Assembly (NCBI GenBank): GCA_013214205.1
Contig: JABSPQ010000005.1
Location: forward strand, 1 to 49,439
DNA from: Flavobacteriales bacterium
GTDB lineage: Bacteria; Bacteroidota; Bacteroidia; DT-38
DNA length: 49,439 nucleotides
Direction: 5' to 3'
Positions 8,526 to 17,600 of the stretch are shown here, in pieces; within the stretch, counting starts at the first letter, position 1; every line of letters begins with the position of its first letter. Under the pieces are notes generated by a model. That model made no database searches. It saw nothing but the letters and a program-made list of their open reading frames with translations, and had not been told where the DNA came from. Made by a program: the position numbers and the translations under genes.

Positions 8526-9185
8526 ATGATAGCGAAAGATTTTATTTCTGACGAACTTCCTTTAATCGATAAAAAAGATAAAAGCGAAAAGGTTTTATCT
8601 CTAATGGACGAGTTCAAAGTTTCTCACCTTCCTTTATTTGATGGGGGCAAATACATTGGTATGATTGCCGAATCGGATGTATTGGACCTCAGAGAAGATG
8701 AAGAAATTAAAGTAGACAACCTGCCATTGGCAAGTCAGTTTGCAGTTGAAGACCAACATTTTTACGAGGTGGTTAAACAGGTAGCCGACCTAAAATTGAC
8801 TGCTATTGCCGTGCTAAATGCCGAAGGTAGTTACCTTGGTTGCATCCCAATTACGTCGATAATACAAGGAGTAACGTTTTTAACCGGCGTAAATAGTGGA
8901 GGCGGAATAATTATTCTTGAAGTTCCTTCAAACGATTATTCGATGACAGAAATAGCCCGTGTTATAGAATCTAACGGTGCAAAGGTTTTGAGTGCATACG
9001 CTTCACAAGTTATCAATACCGATCAAATGCGGGTTACTTTAAAAGTAAACGTATCGGATATCGAAGCCATCTTGCAGACATTCTACCGTCTTAATTTCAA
9101 CGTTACTGCGTCATACAACCAATCAGAAAAAGTAAGTAACATAAAAGAACGCTACGATTCTTTTATGAAATATCTAGAAATCTAA
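8526..9185 (+). CDS. CBS-domain protein
   Basis: About 219 residues with two CBS repeats in the N-terminal half (DFISDELPLI...MDEFKVSHLPL, then VKQVADLKLTAIAVLNAEGSYLGCIP). CBS pairs usually bind adenine nucleotides and act as energy sensors. The C-terminal half (GGGIIILEVPSNDYSMTEIARVIES) resembles an ACT-like fold, as in other Bacteroidota CBS proteins. It heads a rightward run with the Omp85-like gene and nadK, a linkage repeated in the phylum. The frame also allows a TTG start at 8514, but the ATG at 8526 begins with the conserved MIAKDFI and is preferred. Partner and ligand are unknown. Confidence 0.85.
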   Translation: MIAKDFISDELPLIDKKDKSEKVLSLMDEFKVSHLPLFDGGKYIGMIAESDVLDLREDEEIKVDNLPLASQFAVEDQHFYEVVKQVADLKLTAIAVLNAEGSYLGCIPITSIIQGVTFLTGVNSGGGIIILEVPSNDYSMTEIARVIESNGAKVLSAYASQVINTDQMRVTLKVNVSDIEAILQTFYRLNFNVTASYNQSEKVSNIKERYDSFMKYLEI

Positions 9186-9204
9186 TTACGGCTAGAGATA
9201 TTTA

Positions 9205-10620
9205 ATGAGGGTGCCTTTTATCTTATTGGCTCTTTTGATGTTTGCAACAACCTTGCATGCTCAAGATAGTATTGGTGGGTTTAATGATGATGCCATTGAT
9301 TACTATATCATAAAAACTATAGAGATTTCGGGCAACAAGGTAACCAAGAGGCCAATCATTTTACGAGAATTAACTTTTCAGGAAGGAGATACAATTATAC
9401 GTACCTCACTCAAGGAAGAATTCGCTACTTCTACCAATAACGTTACCAACACCTCTCTTTTTAATTATGTTAAAATCGAAAATGTCACTCATTCCAATTC
9501 GGAAGTAACAGTTAATATACATATTGAGGAACGCTGGTATCTGTGGCCTGCACCAATATTTGAAATTGCCGAAAGAAATTTTAATGTTTGGTGGGAAACC
9601 AGACGATTAGACAGAACCAATTATGGGCTGTATGTAGTTAAAGAGAATTTTAGAGGAAGAAAAGAAAAGCTTAAAATTAGGTTGCAATTGGGGTTTGAGC
9701 AAAACATTGTGCTAGACTACTCCATTCCATACATCACTAAAAAACAAAATAGTGGGTTGGCTTTTGGTGGCTCTTTCCGACAAAATTATCAGGTAAATTA
9801 TGCGACAGAAAATAACGCGCTTGTTAAAAATGAAAAAGCTGATGGCTTTGCCCGAACTAGATTTTCACCTTATCTCCAATACTTCTACCGCCATGGTCTT
9901 TACAAAACACACAGGGTTGGGTTAATTTACGAAAACATTAATATTTCGAAAGACATTGTAGAACTGAACCCGAACTACTTAATGACAGACCAATCATTCC
10001 TTCAGTTTCTTCAACTATCCTATTACTTTAAGCTCGATAGGAGAAATAATAAGGCCTATCCATTAACTGGATACTATTTCGATTTTAAAGCCACACAAAA
10101 CGGAACGGGAATTTTTAAAAACGATTTGAACGTTTTGTTCCTTACTACTACTGTCAAAAAATATCATCATTTCGGAAAACGAATGTATGTAGCAGGAAGT
10201 ATAAGCCTGAAAGCATCTAACAATACAGAGCAACCGTATTATTTAAATAATGGCTTGGGTTATCGAAATTCTATTAGAGCATATGAATTGAGTGTAATCG
10301 ATGGTCAGAATATTGCATTGTTCAAATTCAACTTAAAATACAACATTATTAAACCTACCGTTTATGAAATTAATTGGATTAAAAAATTCAACAAATTCAA
10401 GTCCATTCCCTATGCGTTATACTTTAATGTTTTTACAGACGGAGGCACGGCTCACAATAGGTTTTCGGACATTACAAACTTGCTCGATAATACTTTTTTA
10501 TTGGGTGGTGGAATTGGTTTAGATTATGTGACTTATTACGACAAAATTTTCAGAATAGAGTTTTCCACTAACAAATCAGGTTTAAGTAGAGTATATTTAA
10601 ACTTTATTGCGCCAATTTAA
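9205..10620 (+). CDS. Short Omp85/BamA-like outer-membrane protein
   Basis: 471 residues with a signal peptide (cleavage likely after TTLHA), then one POTRA-like module (IKTIEISGNKVTKRPIILRELTFQEGD) and a segment predicted to form the 16-stranded barrel of the Omp85 superfamily (SGLAFGGSFRQNY...YRHGLY...AYPLTGYYFDF). The end, RVYLNFIAPI, lacks the terminal aromatic of BamA. At this length only one or two POTRA domains fit, against five in the BamA encoded at 14015. It is 11 bases ahead of nadK and probably cotranscribed. A role as insertase or translocator is inferred from the fold; it could equally be a TPS- or TamA-like exporter. Confidence 0.78.
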   Translation: MRVPFILLALLMFATTLHAQDSIGGFNDDAIDYYIIKTIEISGNKVTKRPIILRELTFQEGDTIIRTSLKEEFATSTNNVTNTSLFNYVKIENVTHSNSEVTVNIHIEERWYLWPAPIFEIAERNFNVWWETRRLDRTNYGLYVVKENFRGRKEKLKIRLQLGFEQNIVLDYSIPYITKKQNSGLAFGGSFRQNYQVNYATENNALVKNEKADGFARTRFSPYLQYFYRHGLYKTHRVGLIYENINISKDIVELNPNYLMTDQSFLQFLQLSYYFKLDRRNNKAYPLTGYYFDFKATQNGTGIFKNDLNVLFLTTTVKKYHHFGKRMYVAGSISLKASNNTEQPYYLNNGLGYRNSIRAYELSVIDGQNIALFKFNLKYNIIKPTVYEINWIKKFNKFKSIPYALYFNVFTDGGTAHNRFSDITNLLDNTFLLGGGIGLDYVTYYDKIFRIEFSTNKSGLSRVYLNFIAPI

Positions 10621-10631
10621 TTTTACAATAT

Positions 10632-11507
10632 ATGAACGTTGCTATTTACGGTAAGGTCTTTAAGAAAGCCGATTTAATTTACATAGAGCATCTTTTAGAT
10701 AAGCTTCAACGTGAAAATTGTGGTGTAAAAATTTATAAAAAATTCCACACCGACATGGCAGAACACCTTGATTTAAGCAAGGTTGAAACGTTTGAAAGGC
10801 ACGACGATCTTAAAATTGGTACCGATTTCATGTTCAGTTTAGGTGGAGATGGTACTTTGTTAGATACGATTGATTTGGTGCAAGACAGCGCCATTCCTAT
10901 TATGGGCATCAACATGGGCCGATTAGGCTTTTTATCTAGTGTTGCTAAAGATGAGATAGATATTGCACTGCATGCGCTTTTAAACGGTAAATACAGCCTT
11001 TCTAAACGAGATTTAATTAGAGCTGAAACAACGGGTAACCTTTTTGGCGATTTTAATTATGCGTTAAACGAATTTACAATCATGAAGAAAGATAGCTCTT
11101 CAATGATTACAATTGAGGCATACTTAAACGACGATTATATGAACACTTATTGGGTAGATGGCCTAATTGTATCCACTCCTACCGGTTCTACAGCTTACTC
11201 ATTAAGCAGCGGTGGCCCTATCATCAAGCCTGGCGCAGATGTGTTCTGTATTACACCACTGGCACCTCACAATTTGAATGTGAGACCAATGATAGTAAAC
11301 GATAATTGCGAAATAAGATTAAAAATAGATGGCAGAGACAAACATTATCTAGCTGCCTTGGATGCACGCTCCGTTTCATTCCAGGCTAGCGAAGAATTTC
11401 GTATCTTTAAGGAACGTTTTACTATAAATCTCGTAAGAATCTACGAACAAACATTTTTGAATACACTGAAAACGAAACTACTCTGGGGTCTCGATACGAG
11501 GAATTAG
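10632..11507 (+). CDS. nadK: NAD kinase
   Basis: 291-residue ATP-NAD kinase that phosphorylates NAD to NADP. Landmarks are the GGDGT motif at residues 71-75 with the catalytic aspartate, GINMGRLGFLS after it, and the substrate-binding WVDGLIVSTPTGSTAYSLSSGGP. Length fits the bacterial family (about 290). The gene sits between the Omp85-like protein and the first DUF6089 gene. It is cytoplasmic, and its place in the envelope run is a conserved synteny of Bacteroidota, not a sign of direct involvement in the envelope. Confidence 0.97.
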   Translation: MNVAIYGKVFKKADLIYIEHLLDKLQRENCGVKIYKKFHTDMAEHLDLSKVETFERHDDLKIGTDFMFSLGGDGTLLDTIDLVQDSAIPIMGINMGRLGFLSSVAKDEIDIALHALLNGKYSLSKRDLIRAETTGNLFGDFNYALNEFTIMKKDSSSMITIEAYLNDDYMNTYWVDGLIVSTPTGSTAYSLSSGGPIIKPGADVFCITPLAPHNLNVRPMIVNDNCEIRLKIDGRDKHYLAALDARSVSFQASEEFRIFKERFTINLVRIYEQTFLNTLKTKLLWGLDTRN

Positions 11508-11591
11508 GATAATAACTGTTTAACGTGTTTAAAAAGAGTAGTTATTGCTACTTTTAACACCGGAATTTGAATTAACATTTGACATATAGAA

Positions 11592-12515
11592 ATGTCTAAG
11601 AAAGTTTTTCTATTACTAGCGATACTCTTACCAACGCTCGCGTATTCACAAGGTTGGAAAAGATTAAAGTACGAAGCAACAGGAGGTATTGGAGTGAGTA
11701 ATTTCCTTGGTGACCTGGGTGGTGCCGATGGTGCAGGCTCTGATTTCGTTAAAGATATGGAGCTCACCATGACGCATTTTGCTTTGCAAGCAGGCTTAAG
11801 ATATCGAATATCTAGGCTTACTGCCGCAAAGGCTACTTTAACGTATGGCATGTTGCGTGGAGATGACGCATTAACCAATAACGAACACAGAAATCCAAGA
11901 AATTTAAGCTTTCGATCTCCGATTGTTGAGCTATCTACCCAATTTGAATATAGTTTTATTAAAGAAAACGATCGTTACAGGTTTAGAATGAAAGGTGCCA
12001 AAGGTGCCAATATACTTCAATCTGTTAACGCATATGCGTTTGCCGGTCTCGGTTTTTTCTGGTTCAATCCAAAAGCTCAATACCTAGGAACGGGTAAATG
12101 GTACGCATTACAACCTTTAGGCACAGAAGGCCAAGGCCTTGAAGGTGGTAAGTCGAAATATTCGAGAGTTAGCATTTCTATACCACTAGGAGTTGGTTTT
12201 AAGTACAGAATAGATCACATGTGGTCGGCAGGTTTTGAAATTGGCGTTAGAAAAACCTTTACGGATTACATTGATGATGTAAGCACAGTATACTATCCAA
12301 GCGATTCTATAGCCAAATATGTAAGCATTGAAGCGGCATATTTTTCCAACCCTGGTGGCAAGGTTGTTGATGAAGGATATGTTAATCCCGATACAGGAGA
12401 AAGGCGAACAGCACAAAGAGGCGATCCATCCGACAATGATTCCTATATGTTCATTATCTTTAACGTGAATAAAAAATTAAGGAAAAGCAAATCCTTTACT
12501 CCTAGGCTACGATAG
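11592..12515 (+). CDS. DUF6089 outer-membrane beta-barrel protein
   Basis: 307 residues with a cleavable signal peptide (hydrophobic stretch ending ...TLAYSQ). The mature part has alternating amphipathic strands, the conserved opening GGIGVSNFLGDLGG, and the FTDYIDDVSTVYYP segment that it shares with the next protein. These are marks of the DUF6089 family, predicted small outer-membrane barrels restricted to Bacteroidota. It starts 84 bases after nadK and 40 bases before a second DUF6089 gene. Function is not established; linkage to uppS and bamA suggests envelope biogenesis. Confidence 0.82.
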   Translation: MSKKVFLLLAILLPTLAYSQGWKRLKYEATGGIGVSNFLGDLGGADGAGSDFVKDMELTMTHFALQAGLRYRISRLTAAKATLTYGMLRGDDALTNNEHRNPRNLSFRSPIVELSTQFEYSFIKENDRYRFRMKGAKGANILQSVNAYAFAGLGFFWFNPKAQYLGTGKWYALQPLGTEGQGLEGGKSKYSRVSISIPLGVGFKYRIDHMWSAGFEIGVRKTFTDYIDDVSTVYYPSDSIAKYVSIEAAYFSNPGGKVVDEGYVNPDTGERRTAQRGDPSDNDSYMFIIFNVNKKLRKSKSFTPRLR

Positions 12516-12555
12516 AATTTTAAAATAAATTTGCAGTTTTTACGTCACTTGTGTC

Positions 12556-13284
12556 ATGAGACAAATTTGTGTTATCTGTATTTTGCTATTAAGCCATCTC
12601 TCCTACGGCCAAAAGTCCTCTGAAATTGGGGTTCTTGGAGGTGGAGGTTTCTACTTAGGCGAGCTAAATCACAATATATTTCAAAAAGAATCGACCAAAC
12701 CAATGTTTGGAATTTTAGCCAGACACAACCCAAATCCAAGAATTTCCTACAAAGCATCTATTATAATAGGAAAAATAACAGGTGATGATGCAAATTCTTC
12801 AGACGTATTAGACATTGCTCGAAACATCCATTTTGAATCTATCTTATACGAAGGAAGCCTTCAGATAGAATTCAATTATTTTACATTCGAATTGGGAAAC
12901 CCCAAACATCCTTTTACTAATTACTTATTTGCTGGCATTTCGGCATTTAAATTTAAACCTGTAGCAGATTTAGGGGGTGGAGAAGTAGAATTAAGAGACT
13001 TAGAAACAGAATTCGAAAAGAAAAGATACTCCCTAATTCAACCTTCAATTCCTTTTGGTGGCGGTATTAAACTTAATTTTGGCGAAAAAATAACAGCATC
13101 GGCAGAATGGGGATTGCGATTAACTTTTACAGATTATTTAGACGATGTAAGTACTATTTACCCTGAAAGTTTAATTCAAAGGGGAAATGCGAACTCAAAT
13201 GATTGGTACTCCTTTTTTGGGGTAATGATTACCTACGTTATAAAAGATGACAATACCTGTTCCAAAATGTCAAGAAATCCATGA
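12556..13284 (+). CDS. DUF6089 outer-membrane beta-barrel protein (second copy)
   Basis: 242 residues with a signal peptide ending ...SHLSYGQ. It is shorter than its neighbour but has the same landmarks in the same order: GGGGFYLGELN near the start, RISYKASIIIGKITGDD, a NYLFAGISAFKFKP strand pair and LTFTDYLDDVSTIYP near the end. It is therefore a diverged tandem paralogue rather than a fragment. The stop codon overlaps the uppS start (ATGATG), implying translational coupling with uppS. The C-terminus ends in a polar tail after the last strand. Function unknown; probably outer membrane. Confidence 0.82.
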   Translation: MRQICVICILLLSHLSYGQKSSEIGVLGGGGFYLGELNHNIFQKESTKPMFGILARHNPNPRISYKASIIIGKITGDDANSSDVLDIARNIHFESILYEGSLQIEFNYFTFELGNPKHPFTNYLFAGISAFKFKPVADLGGGEVELRDLETEFEKKRYSLIQPSIPFGGGIKLNFGEKITASAEWGLRLTFTDYLDDVSTIYPESLIQRGNANSNDWYSFFGVMITYVIKDDNTCSKMSRNP

Positions 13285-14012
13285 TGAATAAAGAGAATAT
13301 CCCCAAACACATAGCTGTAATTATGGACGGCAATGGACGATGGGCAAAGCAGAGAGGCAAATCGCGGGTTTTCGGGCATAAAAATGGCGTAGTAGCTGTT
13401 AACGATTTTGTTGAATGCTCGGCAGAAATTGGTGTGAAGTATTTAACGCTTTATGCCTTTTCTTCAGAAAACTGGAACCGACCAGATTACGAGGTAAATG
13501 CTCTAATGCAACTACTTGTAGTTACTATCAAAAAAGAAATTGATAAACTAAATAAAAATAATATACGTTTGCAGGTGATTGGTGATGTTGAGAGCCTTCC
13601 AAGCAAGACAAGAAAGATCTTATTAGAGGCCATTAAAAGCACTGAAAACAACGATAGAATGACTTTGATTTTGGCATTAAGCTATAGCTCAAAGTGGGAA
13701 ATTATGGAAGCGGTTAAAAGCATTGCCAAAAAGGTTGAAAACAATGAAATCAGTTCTGATCAAGTAACTGAAGAATTGTTTGAACAACACTTAAACACAA
13801 GCGATTATCCAGATCCTGAATTATTAATAAGAACAAGTGGTGAAAACAGAATTAGCAATTTTCTACTTTGGCAAATTGCATATTCAGAATTGTATTTCAC
13901 CGATAAATTGTGGCCCGATATGCGAAAAGCAGACCTCATCGATGCAATTGAGGACTACCAAAGCAGAGAGAGAAGGTTCGGTAAAACAAGTGAACAAATA
14001 GAATCAGCATAA
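13281..14012 (+). CDS. uppS: Undecaprenyl pyrophosphate synthase
   Basis: 243-residue cis-prenyltransferase that extends farnesyl diphosphate with eight isopentenyl units to make undecaprenyl diphosphate, the lipid carrier for peptidoglycan and surface glycans. The catalytic region is HIAVIMDGNGRWA with Asp16, followed by the GHKNGV helix, the TLYAFSSENWNRP motif, and the C-terminal RTSGENRISNFLLWQ and the final RRFGKT. Length is that of bacterial UppS. The ATG overlaps the stop of the DUF6089 gene and bamA follows after two bases, so it is tightly embedded in the envelope operon. Confidence 0.97.
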   Translation: MMNKENIPKHIAVIMDGNGRWAKQRGKSRVFGHKNGVVAVNDFVECSAEIGVKYLTLYAFSSENWNRPDYEVNALMQLLVVTIKKEIDKLNKNNIRLQVIGDVESLPSKTRKILLEAIKSTENNDRMTLILALSYSSKWEIMEAVKSIAKKVENNEISSDQVTEELFEQHLNTSDYPDPELLIRTSGENRISNFLLWQIAYSELYFTDKLWPDMRKADLIDAIEDYQSRERRFGKTSEQIESA

Positions 14013-14014
14013 AA

Positions 14015-16507
14015 ATGACAAGAATAATATTGTTCGCAGCGGTTTTATTATGCGCTTCGTTTCCAACATTTGCACAAGTTCTTACCTCTGGTACAGAATT
14101 TAAAATCGATTACAATGCACCTAAAGAGTACAAAATTGGCGGCATAAAAGTGGTTGGTACCAAGTTTTTGGATAAAAATGTACTTACTACAATTTCAGGA
14201 CTTACTGTAGGCGACAGAATTACAGTTCCTGGTGATCAGATAACCAACTCTATCAAAAAGTTGTGGAAGCAAAAATTGTTTTCCAACGTTATAATCAAAG
14301 TAGACTACGTACAAGACGGCTTAATTTTTCTAATCATCGAATTAGAAGAAAGACCTAGAATGTCGAAATACAGATTTTTTGGTGTTAAGAAAAAAGAAAT
14401 CGACGACTTAAGAGAGAGTGTTCGTTTGGTAAAACTTCAAATTGTTACCGAAAATTTAATAATTAACACAGAGAACACAGTTAGAAACTACTTTAAAAAC
14501 GAAGGGTTTTTAAATGTTGAAGTTGATGTAGCTACCAAGGAAGACACTTCTAAAGTAAACAGTGTTTCTATTGAAATAACGGTTAAAAAGAACGAAAAAG
14601 TAAAGATAAAGAACATTAATTTCCACGGAGTTACCGAGTTTAAAGACGGGCAACTTTATCGTACTTTGAAGGAAACGAAAAGGAAAAGAATCTGGGTTTT
14701 CAAGAGTGCCAAATACATCAATCATGAGTTTGAGGGCGACAAAGAGCTTTTGATCGAAAAGTTCCGTTCGGAAGGTATGCGAGATGCTTATATCGTATCG
14801 GACTCTATTACCAAAAACGACGACAACACAATCAATATTGACATTACAATTAATGAAGGCTCGAAGTATTATTTCAGAAATATAACCTGGCTAGGCAATA
14901 GTAAATACAGTACTAAAATGCTCGAAAACAGGCTAAATATTAAAAAAGGAGATATTTATAGTCAACAAGCAATCGACGAAGGCTTACACATGAGCGCAAA
15001 CAGTTCGGATGTTAGCTCTTTGTACATGGACAACGGTTATTTGTTTTTTCAAGTTAACCCAGTAGAGATCCTAGTAGAAAATGATTCGATTGATATTGAG
15101 GTAAGAATTTTTGAAGGTAAGCAAGCAAGAATAAACAAAGTAACCATTGTCGGAAACACCAAAACCAACGATAGGGTTATCTTAAGAGAAATAAGAACGC
15201 GTCCGGGAGAGCTTTTTAGAAGATCAGATATCATTAGGTCGCAACGAGAATTGGCCCAATTGAGGTATTTTGATCCAGCAAAATTAGCTGTTAACCCAGT
15301 GCCTAACCCAGCAGATGGAACTGTTGATATTGAATATGTTGTAGAAGAAAAGCCAAGCGATCAGTTTACCTTATCTGGTGGATTTGGTGCAGGTCGTATT
15401 GTAGGTTCGGCAGGATTAAGCTTCTCTAACTTCTCTACGCGAAACTTCTTTAAAAAAGGTGCATGGACTCCCCTACCTTCTGGAGATGGACAAACATTTT
15501 CTCTTAGAGCGCAATCAAACGGAAAGTATTTTCAATCGTACAACGTATCATTTGTTGAACCATGGCTAGGAGGTAAAAAGCCAAATTCGTTAAGTGTTAG
15601 TGCCTACCATACCATTCAAAACTTTTCGGGAACGTTAGCAATCACGGGTATAACGACGGGATTAGGACGAAGAAAAAAATTCCCAGATGACTTTTTCGCT
15701 TCTTATTATGAACTTGGTTTTAAGCGATACAAATTAATTGAATCTCAATCCTTTTTGTTTTCAAATGGTAAATCAAGAACCATCAGTATGAAATATGTTT
15801 TAACACGTAATTCTATTGACCAACCGTTGTTTACAAGAAGAGGATCGGCATTAAAGTTTTCGTGTGAAGCAACACCTCCTTATTCTTTATTTCATCTAGC
15901 TAGCGATGCTAACTATTACGATGCAGATGGTCCTTACGAACAATTAGAAGATGCCGACAAATATAAGTATGCTGAATTTTTTAAAATTAAAGCTACGTCG
16001 TCGTGGTACACCAACTTTACTAAAAACCTGGTGCTTTACACCAACGTTGGTTTTGGATTCTTAGGATCTTATTCGCAAGATTTAGAAATTCCATTCGAGC
16101 GATTTTTCTTAGGCGGTAACGGACTAAGTGGTTTTAACTTACTTGGCCAAGAAATTATTGGGTTAAGAGGATATGCCGACAGAAGTTTATCTGGTGGCAG
16201 CAACGGAAATACCATTATTAGTAAATACACTTCCGAACTACGGTATTTATTAAGCCCTAATCCCAATGCTACCATTTATGCCTTGGCCTTTGCAGAAGGA
16301 GGGAATACGTGGTCTAAATTTAAAGACTACAGCCCGTTTGACGTGAAAAGATCAGCAGGATTTGGAATCAGAATCTTCTTGCCTGCCTTTGGATTGCTTG
16401 GTTTTGATTTTGGATATGGATTTGATTCACCAGATGGATCGGGCTCTACGGAGCCGCACGGTTGGGAGCCGGCATTCATTATTGGTATGAATCTTGGTGA
16501 TCTGTAG
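14015..16507 (+). CDS. bamA: Outer membrane protein assembly factor BamA
   Basis: 830-residue Omp85 protein, the core insertase of the BAM complex. A signal peptide (cleavage near FPTFAQ) is followed by about five POTRA repeats to roughly residue 430 (for example IGGIKVVGTKFLDKNVL and INKVTIVGNTKTNDRVILREIRTRPGE), then the 16-stranded barrel with the hallmark VEEKPSDQFTLSGGFG entry and the later ERFFLGGNGLSGF and GLRGY loop motifs. The C-terminus is FIIGMNLGDL. It follows uppS by two bases and precedes two Skp-type chaperones, the standard bam-skp arrangement in Bacteroidota. Confidence 0.97.
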   Translation: MTRIILFAAVLLCASFPTFAQVLTSGTEFKIDYNAPKEYKIGGIKVVGTKFLDKNVLTTISGLTVGDRITVPGDQITNSIKKLWKQKLFSNVIIKVDYVQDGLIFLIIELEERPRMSKYRFFGVKKKEIDDLRESVRLVKLQIVTENLIINTENTVRNYFKNEGFLNVEVDVATKEDTSKVNSVSIEITVKKNEKVKIKNINFHGVTEFKDGQLYRTLKETKRKRIWVFKSAKYINHEFEGDKELLIEKFRSEGMRDAYIVSDSITKNDDNTINIDITINEGSKYYFRNITWLGNSKYSTKMLENRLNIKKGDIYSQQAIDEGLHMSANSSDVSSLYMDNGYLFFQVNPVEILVENDSIDIEVRIFEGKQARINKVTIVGNTKTNDRVILREIRTRPGELFRRSDIIRSQRELAQLRYFDPAKLAVNPVPNPADGTVDIEYVVEEKPSDQFTLSGGFGAGRIVGSAGLSFSNFSTRNFFKKGAWTPLPSGDGQTFSLRAQSNGKYFQSYNVSFVEPWLGGKKPNSLSVSAYHTIQNFSGTLAITGITTGLGRRKKFPDDFFASYYELGFKRYKLIESQSFLFSNGKSRTISMKYVLTRNSIDQPLFTRRGSALKFSCEATPPYSLFHLASDANYYDADGPYEQLEDADKYKYAEFFKIKATSSWYTNFTKNLVLYTNVGFGFLGSYSQDLEIPFERFFLGGNGLSGFNLLGQEIIGLRGYADRSLSGGSNGNTIISKYTSELRYLLSPNPNATIYALAFAEGGNTWSKFKDYSPFDVKRSAGFGIRIFLPAFGLLGFDFGYGFDSPDGSGSTEPHGWEPAFIIGMNLGDL

Positions 16508-16536
16508 TTAATAAATTATTAATTTCACGAATTACG

Positions 16537-17061
16537 ATGATAATGATTAAAAAAGCCTTTTTACTTATTGCGCTTCTATTCACACTAGGAACTAGTTACG
16601 GCCAGAAATTTGCCTATGTTGATACAGATTTCATCATGGATAAAATTCCTGCTTACAAAGAAGCGCAAGAAAAACTAAATCAGCTTTCGATAGAATGGCA
16701 AATAGATGTTGAAGCCAAGTTTAAGGAAGTAGAAAAAATGTATCAGTCTTTTCAAGTGGAGGAAGTACTACTTTCTGAATCGATGAAAGCAAAGAAAGAA
16801 GAAGAGATCATAAAGAAAGAAGAGGAAGCAAGGGCTTACCAAAAATCTATTTTTGGAGTTGACGGCAAACTATTTAAAAAACGACAAGAGCTAATAAAGC
16901 CTATACAAGAAGATGTATACAGGGCAATTAAAGAAATAGCAACGCAGGGATCATATGCCATTATTTTTGATAAGGCAAGTGGTGCAACGATGTTATATAC
17001 AAGTTCTAAATACAATAAGAGCAAACAGGTACTTAAAAACTTAAACTTAGAGTACAAATAA
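16537..17061 (+). CDS. OmpH/Skp-family periplasmic chaperone
   Basis: 174 residues (172 if the second ATG at 16543 is used). A signal peptide ends ...TSYGQ, then FAYVDTDFIMDKIPAYKEAQ opens the OmpH domain, followed by a long Lys/Glu-rich coiled coil (about 50-110) that would form the tentacles of a Skp-like trimer, and the closing strand YAIIFDKASGATMLYTS. Skp-type proteins hold unfolded outer-membrane proteins in the periplasm on the way to BAM. It lies 29 bases after bamA and 21 before a second OmpH gene. The extra I-M before MIKKAF makes the true start uncertain by two codons. Confidence 0.9.
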   Translation: MIMIKKAFLLIALLFTLGTSYGQKFAYVDTDFIMDKIPAYKEAQEKLNQLSIEWQIDVEAKFKEVEKMYQSFQVEEVLLSESMKAKKEEEIIKKEEEARAYQKSIFGVDGKLFKKRQELIKPIQEDVYRAIKEIATQGSYAIIFDKASGATMLYTSSKYNKSKQVLKNLNLEYK

Positions 17062-17082
17062 TAAACAATCAAATTAATTAAA

Positions 17083-17583
17083 ATGAAATCAATATTTAAA
17101 CTAGTATTAATTGTAGGTCTAATCGTTCCATTTTCAGGAGCACTACAAGCACAAAAAACAGCTCACCTTAATGTAAATGAGTTGATGGAAGGTTTACCCG
17201 ATATCGCTATAGCGCAACAACAGGTAGAAGCTTTTACAAAAGAATTGGAAACTGAACTTCAAAAAAAGAATATGGAGTTACAGGCTAAATATCAGACTTT
17301 TCAGGCGGAAGAAGCAAATATGACTGAGTTGATTAAGCAATCAAGAATTCAAGAAATCCAAGACATGGAAAAGTCTATCCAAAATTTCCAAATGGTTGCT
17401 AACCAACAGTTGGAATTGAAAATACAAGAATTACAAAATCCAATTAGAGATAAAGTAACAGCTGCAATTGAAGCGGTAGCTAAGGAAAAAGGGTACGACT
17501 ACATATTAGACGTTAGCCAAGGTACAGTGCCTTATTATGGTGGTGGAACCGACGTTAAAGACTTAGTTAGAGCTAAGTTGTAA
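17083..17583 (+). CDS. OmpH/Skp-family periplasmic chaperone (second copy)
   Basis: 166 residues: signal peptide ending ...GALQAQ, then KTAHLNVNELMEGLPDIAIAQ, a coiled coil rich in Gln/Glu/Lys from about 45 to 115, and the closing YDYILDVSQGTVPYYGGG. It has the same architecture as the gene just upstream, from which it has diverged. Two adjacent Skp paralogues behind bamA are usual in Flavobacteriia and may differ in clients. The stop at 17581-17583 lies 17 bases before the probable murI start, so murI may depend on translation reaching this point. Confidence 0.92.
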   Translation: MKSIFKLVLIVGLIVPFSGALQAQKTAHLNVNELMEGLPDIAIAQQQVEAFTKELETELQKKNMELQAKYQTFQAEEANMTELIKQSRIQEIQDMEKSIQNFQMVANQQLELKIQELQNPIRDKVTAAIEAVAKEKGYDYILDVSQGTVPYYGGGTDVKDLVRAKL

Positions 17584-17600
17584 CATAAAACAATAAAGTT

